Positions 1 through 6,581 of a stretch of 23,467 nt of DNA are shown one piece after another (positions within the stretch are counted from its first letter, which is position 1; each line of letters starts with the position of its first letter). Under the pieces are notes generated by a model. It was given only the letters and a program-made list of their open reading frames with translations, ran no database searches and was not told where the DNA came from. Both the position numbers and the translations under genes were made by a program. Origin of the DNA: DASXUC01 sp036004445 (lineage in GTDB: Bacteria; Sysuimicrobiota; Sysuimicrobiia; Sysuimicrobiales; Kaftiobacteriaceae); contig DASYRL010000046.1 in the NCBI GenBank assembly GCA_036004445.1, positions 1 through 23,467 of the forward strand, read 5' to 3'.

Positions 1-216
1 ACGGGTGCGAAACCCCAGCAGCAGAGGGATGCCGAAGACGATCTCGAGGCCGGTCGCGGCCGCAAGCAGCACGGTCCCTAGCGCAGTCCCGTAGTCGGCG
101 GCCAGCGTCACCGTTTGCGCCGTCCAGTGCGTCAGATTGAATAGCGCCGCCCACAGCATCACCGCGCTGATCAGGACGCGGCCGGCGAGCGCGAGGTGCG
201 CCTGGTACTTCTCCAT
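1..216 (-). CDS. DoxX-type membrane protein, N-terminal part
   Basis: The first 72 residues of a gene that runs off the left edge. It begins MEKYQAHLALAGRVLISAVM, followed by a second hydrophobic stretch (TVLLAAATGLEIVFGIPLLL, about residues 48-67). A first helix ending near an F-N-L-T-H segment and a second helix with a G-x-E pattern resemble DoxX/DoxD-family four-helix membrane proteins. The start is supported by GAGGGG 8 nt upstream, which lies inside the last codons of the preceding crotonase gene; the two genes are only 2 nt apart and probably co-transcribed. The role is unknown; DoxX proteins are linked to redox and sulfur metabolism in some organisms. The family call rests on half a protein, so it is tentative. 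Confidence 0.6.
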   Translation of the reverse strand, partial: MEKYQAHLALAGRVLISAVMLWAALFNLTHWTAQTVTLAADYGTALGTVLLAAATGLEIVFGIPLLLGFRTR

Positions 217-218
217 CG

Positions 219-1001
219 TCAATGCCCCTCGAAGGTCGCGGTGCGTTTCTCCAGGAAAGCCGCCACACCTTCACGGTGATCATCGGTGCGGCCGGCAGCT
301 CCCTGCATCAGAGCTTCATAATCAAGCGCCGATGCCAGGTCGGCGTCGAGGTTTCGGTTCATCGCGCGCTTGATGAGACCAAATCCCTTCGTCGGCCCCT
401 GCGCCAGCCGCCGGGCAATCTCGCCGGTCCGCGCCGCAAAGTCCGTTTCCGGTACCATCCAGTTCACCAACCCGATCCTGAGCGCGTCGTCCGCAGAAAT
501 CGGTTCGGCCAGGAACGAGAGCTCGAACGCCTTGCCCAGTCCGATCAGCCGCGGCAGAAAGTACGTACTGCCCGAATCCGGTACCAGTCCGACCCGGGCG
601 AAGACTTCGATGAACGAGGCCTTCTCCGACGCCAGCCGCAGGTCGCAGGCCAACGCCAGGCTGCAGCCCGCCCCCGCTGCTACGCCGTTGACCGCCGCGA
701 GTACCGGTTTCTCGATCGTGCGGAGCTTCGTAATGATCGGGTTGTACCGCTGCCGCAGGCTGTCGACGAATGAAAACGTGGTGTTGCCGGCGGCGCGATC
801 CCGCAGGTCCTGACCGGAGCAGAACCCCCTCCCCGCCCCCGTCAGGACCAGACACCTCACCGCGGCGTCCCGCTCCGCGTCCCGCAGCGCGTCCTGCATC
901 TCGGCCGACATCTGATCGTTGAACGCGTTCAGCACGTCGGGGCGGTTGAGCGTGATCGTAAGAACGCCGTCGCGCTGCTCTAGCAGGATAGTCTCGGCCA
1001 T
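219..1001 (-). CDS. enoyl-CoA hydratase/isomerase, PaaG-like crotonase
   Basis: A 260-residue crotonase-fold protein starting MAETILLEQRDG. The oxyanion-hole segments are TGAGRGFCSGQDL (about 54-66) and NGVAAGAGCSLALACDL (about 105-121). The position of the first catalytic Glu of classical hydratases is occupied by Ser (GCSLA), while an acidic residue is present in GLVPDSGSTYFLPRLIG (Asp142). That is the pattern of PaaG-type 1,2-epoxyphenylacetyl-CoA isomerases and related double-bond isomerases rather than canonical hydratases. Substrate is unproven. The start at 1001 is preferred because GGAGGA sits 5 nt upstream; an open frame reaching to 1157 runs through the palindrome array and is not credible as coding. 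The gene is followed closely by the DoxX-type gene. Confidence 0.88.
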   Translation of the reverse strand: MAETILLEQRDGVLTITLNRPDVLNAFNDQMSAEMQDALRDAERDAAVRCLVLTGAGRGFCSGQDLRDRAAGNTTFSFVDSLRQRYNPIITKLRTIEKPVLAAVNGVAAGAGCSLALACDLRLASEKASFIEVFARVGLVPDSGSTYFLPRLIGLGKAFELSFLAEPISADDALRIGLVNWMVPETDFAARTGEIARRLAQGPTKGFGLIKRAMNRNLDADLASALDYEALMQGAAGRTDDHREGVAAFLEKRTATFEGH

Positions 1002-1016
1002 ACCGGTCCTCCACCG

Positions 1017-1172
1017 GTACCAGGTACGGCTCTCCTTGAGAACCGGTACCTGGTACAGATTTGGCTGGAAAGCTGTACCGGGTACCGGCTCGGCGGCCCC
1101 CCGGTACCGGGTACCGCTTCCCCCGAAAAGATGTACCTGGTACCGATTCCCTTGCAATACTGTACCTGGTAC
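1017..1172. repeat. Six 11-bp palindromes GTACCNGGTAC at exact 29-bp period
   Basis: Copies begin at 1017, 1046, 1075, 1104, 1133 and 1162; every start-to-start step is 29 bp. Each is GTACC-N-GGTAC (central base A, T, G, G, T, T on the plus strand). The 18-nt segments between them differ, with only weak similarity such as purine-rich GGGAA near one end. The last 18-nt segment after copy 1, read on the minus strand, contains the GGAGGA ribosome binding site and ends with the ATG of the downstream crotonase. The array fills the gap between two crotonase genes. It could be a multi-site operator, a degenerate tandem repeat whose palindromic core is conserved, or a small array of unknown type. Confidence 0.93.
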
Positions 1173-1178
1173 CCGTCT

Positions 1179-1952
1179 TCAGCGGCCCTTGAACTGGGCC
1201 TTCCGCTTTTCGAGGAACGCACTGATCCCCTCTTCCTTGTCCTCGGTGCTGAACAGGAGATAGAAGAGCCGGCGTTCATGGTCCAGCCCGGTTTCCAGCG
1301 GGGTATCGAGGGACTTGAGGATCGCTTCCTTCGCGACCCGGACCGCAACCGGCGGTTTGGCCGCGATTTCGCGGGCCAACGCGCGGGTTTCGTCCAGCAG
1401 CGCCTCAGCGGGCACGACGCGGTTCGCGAGCCCCCAGTCGTAGGCCTGCTGCGCCGTGATCTGACGGCCGGTCAAAATCAGTTCCATCGCCCGGTACTTG
1501 CCGACCGCCCGGGGGAGGCGCTGCGTACCCCCCGCACCCGGCATGATGCCCAGGTTGATCTCCGGCTGCCCAAACTTCGCCGTCTCCGCGGCGATGATGA
1601 TGTCGCAGATCATCGCCAGTTCACACCCGCCGCCCAGGCAGAATCCGGCGACGGCGGCGATCAACGGTTTGCTGAATTTCCTGATGCGCTCCCACTGCTG
1701 AAACCGGTAGCTCTGCAGCATCTGCACCGGCGTGGCGCCCGCGAACTCGTTGACGTCCGCCCCCGCCGCAAACGCCTGCTCATTGCCGGTGAGGATGACG
1801 CAGCGGACCCCATCGTCCTGCTCGAACGCTTCCAGCCCCGCCACGATCTCGTCCATGGTCGGCCGATTCAGCGCATTGCGGACTTTCGGGCGGTTGATCT
1901 GAATCAGGCCGACGGCTTCTTCGGACGATACGAGGATGTTCTCGTAAGTCAC
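1179..1952 (-). CDS. enoyl-CoA hydratase (crotonase)
   Basis: A 257-residue classical short-chain enoyl-CoA hydratase, catalysing hydration of trans-2-enoyl-CoA in beta-oxidation-type pathways. The oxyanion-hole segment AFAAGADVNEF (about 60-70) and AGFCLGGGCELAM (about 102-114) are present. Both catalytic glutamates are visible, Glu111 in GGGCELAM and Glu131 in FGQPEINLGIMPGAGG. I place the start at the GTG at 1952: it overlaps the stop codon of the upstream crotonase as GTGA, has GGGAG upstream, and gives the family's usual length. An open frame extends to 2033 but that part is antisense to nothing conserved and shares sequence with the upstream gene's zinc ribbon. Substrate chain length cannot be read from the sequence. 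Confidence 0.93.
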   Translation of the reverse strand: MTYENILVSSEEAVGLIQINRPKVRNALNRPTMDEIVAGLEAFEQDDGVRCVILTGNEQAFAAGADVNEFAGATPVQMLQSYRFQQWERIRKFSKPLIAAVAGFCLGGGCELAMICDIIIAAETAKFGQPEINLGIMPGAGGTQRLPRAVGKYRAMELILTGRQITAQQAYDWGLANRVVPAEALLDETRALAREIAAKPPVAVRVAKEAILKSLDTPLETGLDHERRLFYLLFSTEDKEEGISAFLEKRKAQFKGR

Positions 1953-2911
1953 GTCGGATCTCCCATCTTGTGTCCGCAGTTCCCGCAGAAGGTGAACTCT
2001 TCCGGGATGTGCGTGGCTCCGCAGTTCGAACACGTGCGGACGGGCGCGCCCCAGGCGTGCTCCGTGCTCTTCCCTTCCAGCAGCCGGCGGCGGATCGTCG
2101 CATAGTCGACCGGCCGCTTGGCGAAGAACGAGTCAATGCCCTCCTGCGTCTCGGGGGAGGCCGCATGCAGCGACAGCCAGTCCCGGGCATGGCCGACGGT
2201 GAGATGCCAGCTGAAGTCCCGCCAGAAGTTCAGCTGCTGCTTGGTGTAGCGGGTGACCTCCGGCAGCTTGTTCGCCAATTTCTCGACGAGTCGTTCGATC
2301 GCGGCATCCAGGTCCGCCCGGGGCACGACCTCATTGACGAGGCCCCACTGCAGCGCCTTCGGCGCCGGTATCTCCTCACAGAGGAACAGGATCTCCCGCG
2401 CGCGGCGATCTCCCACGATCAGCGGCAGCCACTGCGTCGCCCCGGCGGCGGGAACACTGCCGCGGGCTGTGCCGACGTGACGGATGATGACGTCGTCTGC
2501 GGCCACCGCCAGATCGCAGGCGATGTTGAACTCGTTGCCGCCACCGACGACGAGCCCATTGAGCCGCGCGACCGTTGGCTTGCCGACATTCCGGAGGCGC
2601 TCCTGCGCCTCGATGAACGCACCCATCCACTTCCAGTAGTCGCGCGGGCGAGACACGAACTGCCGCTGCTCGGTCAGATCGGCGCCGGTGCAGAATGCCC
2701 GGTCCCCGGCTCCGGTGAGCACCACCACGGCAATCCCGTCGTCCCACGACGCGTCCTCAAACGCGCGGCTCATCTCGCGCAGGGTCTGGAAGTTCAGGGC
2801 GTTCAGGCGCTGGGGCCGGTTGATGGTCACCCACGCGGCGGAAGGGCGTTTCTCGTACAGGATCTGCTGAAAACCGAACGTCGAGGGATCGCCGGGGCGC
2901 GGATAGTCCAC
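1949..2911 (-). CDS. BamA-like crotonase with C-terminal zinc ribbon
   Basis: About 320 residues. The crotonase core has GDRAFCTGADL (about 69-79), NGLVVGGGNEFNIACDLAV (about 118-136) and a GSVPAAGATQWLP segment (about 151-163). This last segment resembles the GSxPxxGxTxxLP stretch of BamA/Oah 6-oxocyclohex-1-ene-1-carbonyl-CoA hydrolases of anaerobic aromatic degradation more than it resembles classical hydratases. The C-terminus carries two CxxC pairs (CSNCG...CGNCG) forming a zinc ribbon, an unusual add-on for a crotonase. The start is not secure: GTG at 2911, just after the EthD stop, gives MDYPRPGDPS, which looks like the BamA N-terminus; the open frame continues to 3022 but overlaps the EthD gene. 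The gene overlaps the next by GTGA. Function is inferred only to family level. Confidence 0.82.
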   Translation of the reverse strand: MDYPRPGDPSTFGFQQILYEKRPSAAWVTINRPQRLNALNFQTLREMSRAFEDASWDDGIAVVVLTGAGDRAFCTGADLTEQRQFVSRPRDYWKWMGAFIEAQERLRNVGKPTVARLNGLVVGGGNEFNIACDLAVAADDVIIRHVGTARGSVPAAGATQWLPLIVGDRRAREILFLCEEIPAPKALQWGLVNEVVPRADLDAAIERLVEKLANKLPEVTRYTKQQLNFWRDFSWHLTVGHARDWLSLHAASPETQEGIDSFFAKRPVDYATIRRRLLEGKSTEHAWGAPVRTCSNCGATHIPEEFTFCGNCGHKMGDPT

Positions 2912-2915
2912 GCGT

Positions 2916-3218
2916 TCAGCCCGCGGCCACGTAGAGCATGGTGACCAACCCGGGGGCAAAGGACTGCAGATCCTCTCCTGCCGCGCGTCCTTCCGGCGAA
3001 CGCATCGCCGCCCGCAGGGCATCCTGATCCTCGAAGTACATCTCTGCGATCAGGTAATAGGGAGGCTCTGCCCCGCCGGGCATGCCGGTCACCCGGCCCA
3101 CGTCGACCCGCTGCAATCCCGGCCATTTCTGAATCAGCGGCATGTGTACTTCACCATAGTGCGCGTCAAAGGCCGCTGGATCTTCGGGCTTCTTGTAAAG
3201 CGCGACCAGCTTGACCAT
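2916..3218 (-). CDS. EthD-domain protein
   Basis: A 100-residue protein starting MVKLVALYKKPEDPAAFDAH, with HMPLIQKWPGLQRVDVGRV and a C-terminal APGLVTMLYVA strand. This is the dimeric alpha/beta ferredoxin-like EthD fold. EthD proteins accompany ring- or ether-degrading oxygenases and various acyl-CoA catabolic clusters; their exact roles are mostly unknown. GGGGTGG lies 4 nt before the ATG. It is the first gene of the left-hand catabolic unit and sits 4 nt before the chosen start of the BamA-like crotonase. A hairpin element upstream separates it from the SPOR gene. Confidence 0.88.
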   Translation of the reverse strand: MVKLVALYKKPEDPAAFDAHYGEVHMPLIQKWPGLQRVDVGRVTGMPGGAEPPYYLIAEMYFEDQDALRAAMRSPEGRAAGEDLQSFAPGLVTMLYVAAG

Positions 3219-3233
3219 CGGCCACCCCTAACG

Positions 3234-3323
3234 GCGTCTTCACAGTCTACTCAGTCTCCTCCGTCTCCACCGTCTACCCCCAAGCGCTCAAGACGGTGAA
3301 GACTGAGGAGACGGAGTAGACGC
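3234..3323. repeat. Long hairpin built of 9-nt tandem units
   Basis: The left arm is five in-phase nonamers of the form N[AC]GTCTNCN or close to it (3234-3278). The right arm repeats AGAC-based nonamers (3291-3323). Segments 3246-3275 and 3291-3320 pair over 30 nt with three mismatches, leaving a 15-nt loop. The element lies immediately after the stop codon of the SPOR gene and before the EthD gene, so it could act as a terminator or mRNA-stabilising hairpin in either direction, though no U-tract is evident. A second element with the same nonamer design is at 17758-17855. Confidence 0.88.
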
Positions 3324-3863
3324 CTACTTGGTCGACGTAATCAGGACCTCATACCCCAGGGCACGTAACCGGGCGGCAAGCTGCTCCGCATTCTCGCGCT
3401 CGGTGAAGGCACCCACCTGCACCTTGAACAGTCCGCCGGACTGGTTGATGTAGGCATCAAAGCCGTCTTTGGTCAGTTGAGCCACTCGCGCATCGGCATT
3501 CTCCCGTTTCAGGAACGCGCCCACCTGGACCCGATAGGTCACCGAAGAAACCGGCGGGGCCGGCGCAACCGGCGGAGCAGGAACCGGCGCGGGCACCGGC
3601 GCGGGAGCGGGCGCGGGAGCCGGCGCGAGCGGGGGTTCGACAGGCGGCGGCTCCGGGGTCCGCGGCTCTCCCGGCGGCAGCGAGATGGGCGGCTGCGCGG
3701 GGCCGGCGGGAGGCGCGGTCGGCGGCGCGACCGGCCGAGCGGGCCGGGCGACCGGCGGGCCCGGCGGCGAGAGAAACGCCTGCCCCGCGGCATAGCCGAG
3801 GACCACCGCGAGTCCAAACAGCCCAATAAACATCAACACGACCAACAGCGGGTTCCCGCGCAT
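3324..3863 (-). CDS. SPOR-domain membrane-anchored protein
   Basis: 179 residues. A short cytoplasmic start (MRGNP) and one transmembrane helix (about 6-28, LLVVLMFIGLFGLAVVLGYA) precede a long Pro/Ala-rich linker (about 33-104). A C-terminal SPOR domain follows, with two half-repeats, TYRVQVGAFLKRENADARV and LFKVQVGAFTERENAEQLA. SPOR domains bind denuded glycan strands of peptidoglycan, so the protein probably spans the wall. It follows the PilZ gene by 6 nt at the end of the pilus operon, so it may help anchor the pilus machine; that role is inferred from position. The Pro/Ala linker is encoded by highly repetitive GC-rich DNA and may vary in length between strains. Confidence 0.9.
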   Translation of the reverse strand: MRGNPLLVVLMFIGLFGLAVVLGYAAGQAFLSPPGPPVARPARPVAPPTAPPAGPAQPPISLPPGEPRTPEPPPVEPPLAPAPAPAPAPVPAPVPAPPVAPAPPVSSVTYRVQVGAFLKRENADARVAQLTKDGFDAYINQSGGLFKVQVGAFTERENAEQLAARLRALGYEVLITSTK

Positions 3864-3869
3864 GATGCG

Positions 3870-4472
3870 CTAACCTCCGAGCTGTCGCAGGCGCGAAAGT
3901 TCCTCAGACGTGAGGTGCGGATAGTACAGTCCGTGAGCGAAGTCGCTCGGCCCTTGCTGTTCAATCCTGACGACCTGCGCGTCCAGCATTATTGGTCCAT
4001 CGGGGAGGGTCACCACCACACGCACCCGCTCCCACTGCGCGAGCGGCCCCGGGAGGATGATCCGCATCCCCCAGGCGCTGACGTCGACTCCGGCGCCCAG
4101 CACCACCTCCGCGTCGTGCTCGACCCGCACCAGCGTGACAGATGCACCATCGAGCGACACGCGGTCGGCGCGGCGCGAGGCGATATCGATAGTGGCGGGA
4201 AGATCGAGGATCACGAGCTCGGCACCCACTTCACGGACGACCGACTCGAACGCGTACTTGGAAACCTGGCCCTGGTAACGGATGCGCAGGGCCGCCCCCC
4301 GCTCGACCCGAAGGGGTTCCTCGTGGCGCTTTGGGATCGAGATCGCGATGTGCACCGGCGTGACGGCCACCACGGTACTCTGGAACACCCCGGCCCGGGG
4401 ATCATCGGCCGGTTCCACCTCGATGGCTTGATCCGGATCCATCGGCTCGACAAGCGGATAGCGCCCAATCAT
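3870..4472 (-). CDS. PilZ-domain c-di-GMP receptor, YcgR-like
   Basis: 200 residues. The N-terminal half (about 30-110) looks like the PilZN/YcgR-N beta-barrel. The C-terminal PilZ domain carries both c-di-GMP binding motifs: RRADR (RxxxR, about 114-118) and DVSAWGMRI (DxSxxG, about 149-157). Such proteins bind cyclic di-GMP and adjust motility machines; here the target is probably the pilus, because the gene sits between pilO, the membrane protein and the SPOR gene. The ATG is 2 nt after the stop of the UPF0104 gene, so expression is likely coupled. No GGDEF or EAL gene is present in the window to make the ligand. Confidence 0.85.
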   Translation of the reverse strand: MIGRYPLVEPMDPDQAIEVEPADDPRAGVFQSTVVAVTPVHIAISIPKRHEEPLRVERGAALRIRYQGQVSKYAFESVVREVGAELVILDLPATIDIASRRADRVSLDGASVTLVRVEHDAEVVLGAGVDVSAWGMRIILPGPLAQWERVRVVVTLPDGPIMLDAQVVRIEQQGPSDFAHGLYYPHLTSEELSRLRQLGG

Positions 4473-4474
4473 CG

Positions 4475-5461
4475 CTAAGAGGTTCCGGTTTCCCTTCTGT
4501 GTTTCCTCGTCGCCGCCAAGATGAGAACAACCCCTCCGAGCGCCGTCAACAGGTAGTACGATACCAACCGGTCCACCAGCGCCGCGGTCGCAACGGCAGG
4601 AGGGGAGACCGCGGCGGGAAGCAGCACCATCGCGATGCCCGCCATCGACGCTTCCGTCACCCCGATGCCGCCGGGGATCAGTGTGGCGATGGCGACAAGG
4701 TTGGCGGCGCCGAACGTGAACATCGCCTGCGGTACCGACAGGGGAATTTCAAGCGCCGCAAATACCACCGCCAGCCGCAGCGCCTCCAGGAACGCAGCGA
4801 CAATCGACAGACCCAGCAGTGCGGTCAAGCGACCGGCGTGGCGCCACACGAGCAGACCGCCGACGAGTCGCTCCACGGCGTTCCCAACGACGGCAGCCGT
4901 TCGCTCCGGCAGCGGGATGTGCTCCAGGACTCGTCGGGACCCGCGTGCCAGCCGTTCCGGCATCAGGAGAACAGCGGCTCCTCCCACCAACAGCACCCCC
5001 GCGGCCACGACCACGATCCGCAGGAGTGACCGCTCGCCGACGGGCAGCACGATCAACGCCAAACCGCACAGTACCGCCAGTGAGGCGCCGTCCATCAGCC
5101 GTTCCACCATGACCGCGGCGGTGGATGCAGCCAGACCAATGCCGTGGCTGCTGCGCAGCAGCAGCGGCTTCGCCAACTCGACACTGCGCCCCGGCACGAA
5201 ACTTCCCGCCGCCACACCCGCTACCACCGCCGCGAGAGCGGAGAACCACCCGATCCGCGCGCCGGCAAAGTGGCCAACCATCAATTGCCACCGGACGGCC
5301 TTGACGGCGAGGTTGGCGGTGACGAAGGTCACTACCAGCAGTATCCGGTCTGGAGCGACCCGGCTGAGATTCTCCAATCCCTGACGAACGTCGCCGGTCG
5401 TGATGAACACCACGAGGACTGCCGCGCCCAGCAAGAGGAGGCCGGCCCGAAGCCACTTCAT
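4475..5461 (-). CDS. UPF0104 / flippase-like integral membrane protein
   Basis: 328 residues with about eight hydrophobic helices. Diagnostic segments of the LPG_synthase_TM / UPF0104 family (PF03706) are GRSVELAKPLLLR, VERLMDG, ATLIPGGIGVTEASM and VDRLVSYYL. The family includes the membrane part of MprF and proteins associated with lipid-linked sugar handling. This protein has the membrane part only, with no aminoacyltransferase domain. It lies 10 nt after pilO and 2 nt before the PilZ gene, inside the pilus operon, so an envelope-lipid or pilus-glycan role is conceivable but unproven. No strong ribosome binding site is visible. Confidence 0.85.
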   Translation of the reverse strand: MKWLRAGLLLLGAAVLVVFITTGDVRQGLENLSRVAPDRILLVVTFVTANLAVKAVRWQLMVGHFAGARIGWFSALAAVVAGVAAGSFVPGRSVELAKPLLLRSSHGIGLAASTAAVMVERLMDGASLAVLCGLALIVLPVGERSLLRIVVVAAGVLLVGGAAVLLMPERLARGSRRVLEHIPLPERTAAVVGNAVERLVGGLLVWRHAGRLTALLGLSIVAAFLEALRLAVVFAALEIPLSVPQAMFTFGAANLVAIATLIPGGIGVTEASMAGIAMVLLPAAVSPPAVATAALVDRLVSYYLLTALGGVVLILAATRKHRRETGTS

Positions 5462-5471
5462 GAACGGCGGA

Positions 5472-6032
5472 CTAACGAAGGTAGAATGCGCGGATCGAGA
5501 GTCCTGACTGCGTGCCGGTATCCGATCCCGTCACGGTCAGGCTGTCGAGAACCACCGCCCGAGGCAGGCTCTCCATCATCTGGACAAACACGAGCAGCTG
5601 GGGGAAACGGCCGCGGACCTGCATCTGAAACGTCAACGAGCCGACCGCTTGATCGGGGGGGCCGGCCGGCCGCTGCGTCCCCCCCGCCGCGGTCTCTTCG
5701 GATTCCTGGGGGAAGGTAATCTCCACGAGTTCCAGTCCGCTCGCCCGCAGCGCGAAGTCCACCTGCGCCAGCAGCGACGGCAGAGCCGGATCCCGCGGGA
5801 CCCGGTCCAGCAGGTCCTCGAGCGAGCGGCGTGCCGCCGCGTGCTGCTGCTCGATCCCTGCGCTCTGCTGTACCTGAGCCGCCATGCGCTCCACTTCATT
5901 CCGTTTGCGTGTTTCCTCCGAACGGGCCAGACGGAGATCCGTCAATTGGCGCGAGAACACTAACAAATACAAAGCTATCAGCCCGAAGACCGCAACTGCG
6001 CCGACCAAGAGCAGACGCTCGCGGCGCAGCAT
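5472..6032 (-). CDS. pilO: type IV pilus inner-membrane platform protein PilO
   Basis: 186 residues: short N-terminus, one transmembrane helix (about 7-27), a coiled-coil region rich in Arg/Glu (about 30-75) and a ferredoxin-like periplasmic domain with FQMQVRGRFPQLLVFVQMME followed by the SLTVTG strand. That is the PilO/GspM-like layout. PilO pairs with PilN to form the alignment complex linking PilM to the outer parts of the machine. A Gly/Pro-rich insertion (about 110-125) interrupts the ferredoxin domain. It begins 3 nt after the pilN stop. Confidence 0.9.
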   Translation of the reverse strand: MLRRERLLLVGAVAVFGLIALYLLVFSRQLTDLRLARSEETRKRNEVERMAAQVQQSAGIEQQHAAARRSLEDLLDRVPRDPALPSLLAQVDFALRASGLELVEITFPQESEETAAGGTQRPAGPPDQAVGSLTFQMQVRGRFPQLLVFVQMMESLPRAVVLDSLTVTGSDTGTQSGLSIRAFYLR

Positions 6033-6035
6033 GCG

Positions 6036-6581
6036 CTACGGGGTGGAACTCCGCACGCGGGCGGTCAGCTGGAACGTGGTGAGGTCCGTCGAACCCGCTC
6101 GCTCCTGCCGCAGGAACTGGATCTGCACCTGGAAGACGCCGACGCGGGTGAGATCCTGCGCGAACCGCACGACAGAGAGACGCTGCAGGGCGGTCCCTTG
6201 GATGGCGATCCGGTCCTGCGTCAGTGTCAGCGTCCGCAGCCACATGTCGCGCGGAACAATGCGAGTGAGTCCATCGAGCAGCGACGCTCGCCGCGGCACG
6301 GCCTGAATGACCGATCGAACCTGCTGCTCGCGACTCCGAAATTCCTCGGTTTCCGACTGCAGCTGCGATAGCTGCAAGGCCACGGGCTGCAGGGGAGCCA
6401 GTTGCTGTTCCGCATCTCGGGCGCCACTACGGGCTGCCTCAATGCGATTCCCCAGGATGAGATACGGTGCCAAGATAGCCAGCACGACCAGCACTGGAAT
6501 CCCCACCAACACCCGCTGCCGCCGGCGGGCCTCGCGGCGCGCGGCGATCGCAGCGGGTATCAGGTTGAGCGTGATGCGCAT
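6036..6581 (-). CDS. pilN: type IV pilus assembly protein PilN
   Basis: 181 residues. The N-terminal tail has the conserved NLIP motif (MRITLNLIPA) that docks into PilM, followed by a transmembrane helix (about 23-45), a coiled coil (about 46-90) and a ferredoxin-like domain (WLRTLTLTQDRIAIQGTA). It spans the inner membrane and pairs with PilO. Its ATG overlaps the pilM stop by one base in the form TGATG, indicating translational coupling. Confidence 0.93.
   Translation of the reverse strand: MRITLNLIPAAIAARREARRRQRVLVGIPVLVVLAILAPYLILGNRIEAARSGARDAEQQLAPLQPVALQLSQLQSETEEFRSREQQVRSVIQAVPRRASLLDGLTRIVPRDMWLRTLTLTQDRIAIQGTALQRLSVVRFAQDLTRVGVFQVQIQFLRQERAGSTDLTTFQLTARVRSSTP

Noticed and set aside
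1002..1157. N-terminal extension of the PaaG-like crotonase
   Set aside because: The frame is open but runs through the palindrome array; the internal ATG at 1001 has a good RBS and matches family length.
1017..1172. CRISPR array
   Set aside because: The repeat is only 11 bp (cores vary in the central base), spacers are 18 nt and no cas genes are nearby.
3477..4478. Long plus-strand open frame opposite the SPOR and PilZ genes
   Set aside because: Arg/His-rich composition with no domain; a GC-driven shadow of real minus-strand genes.
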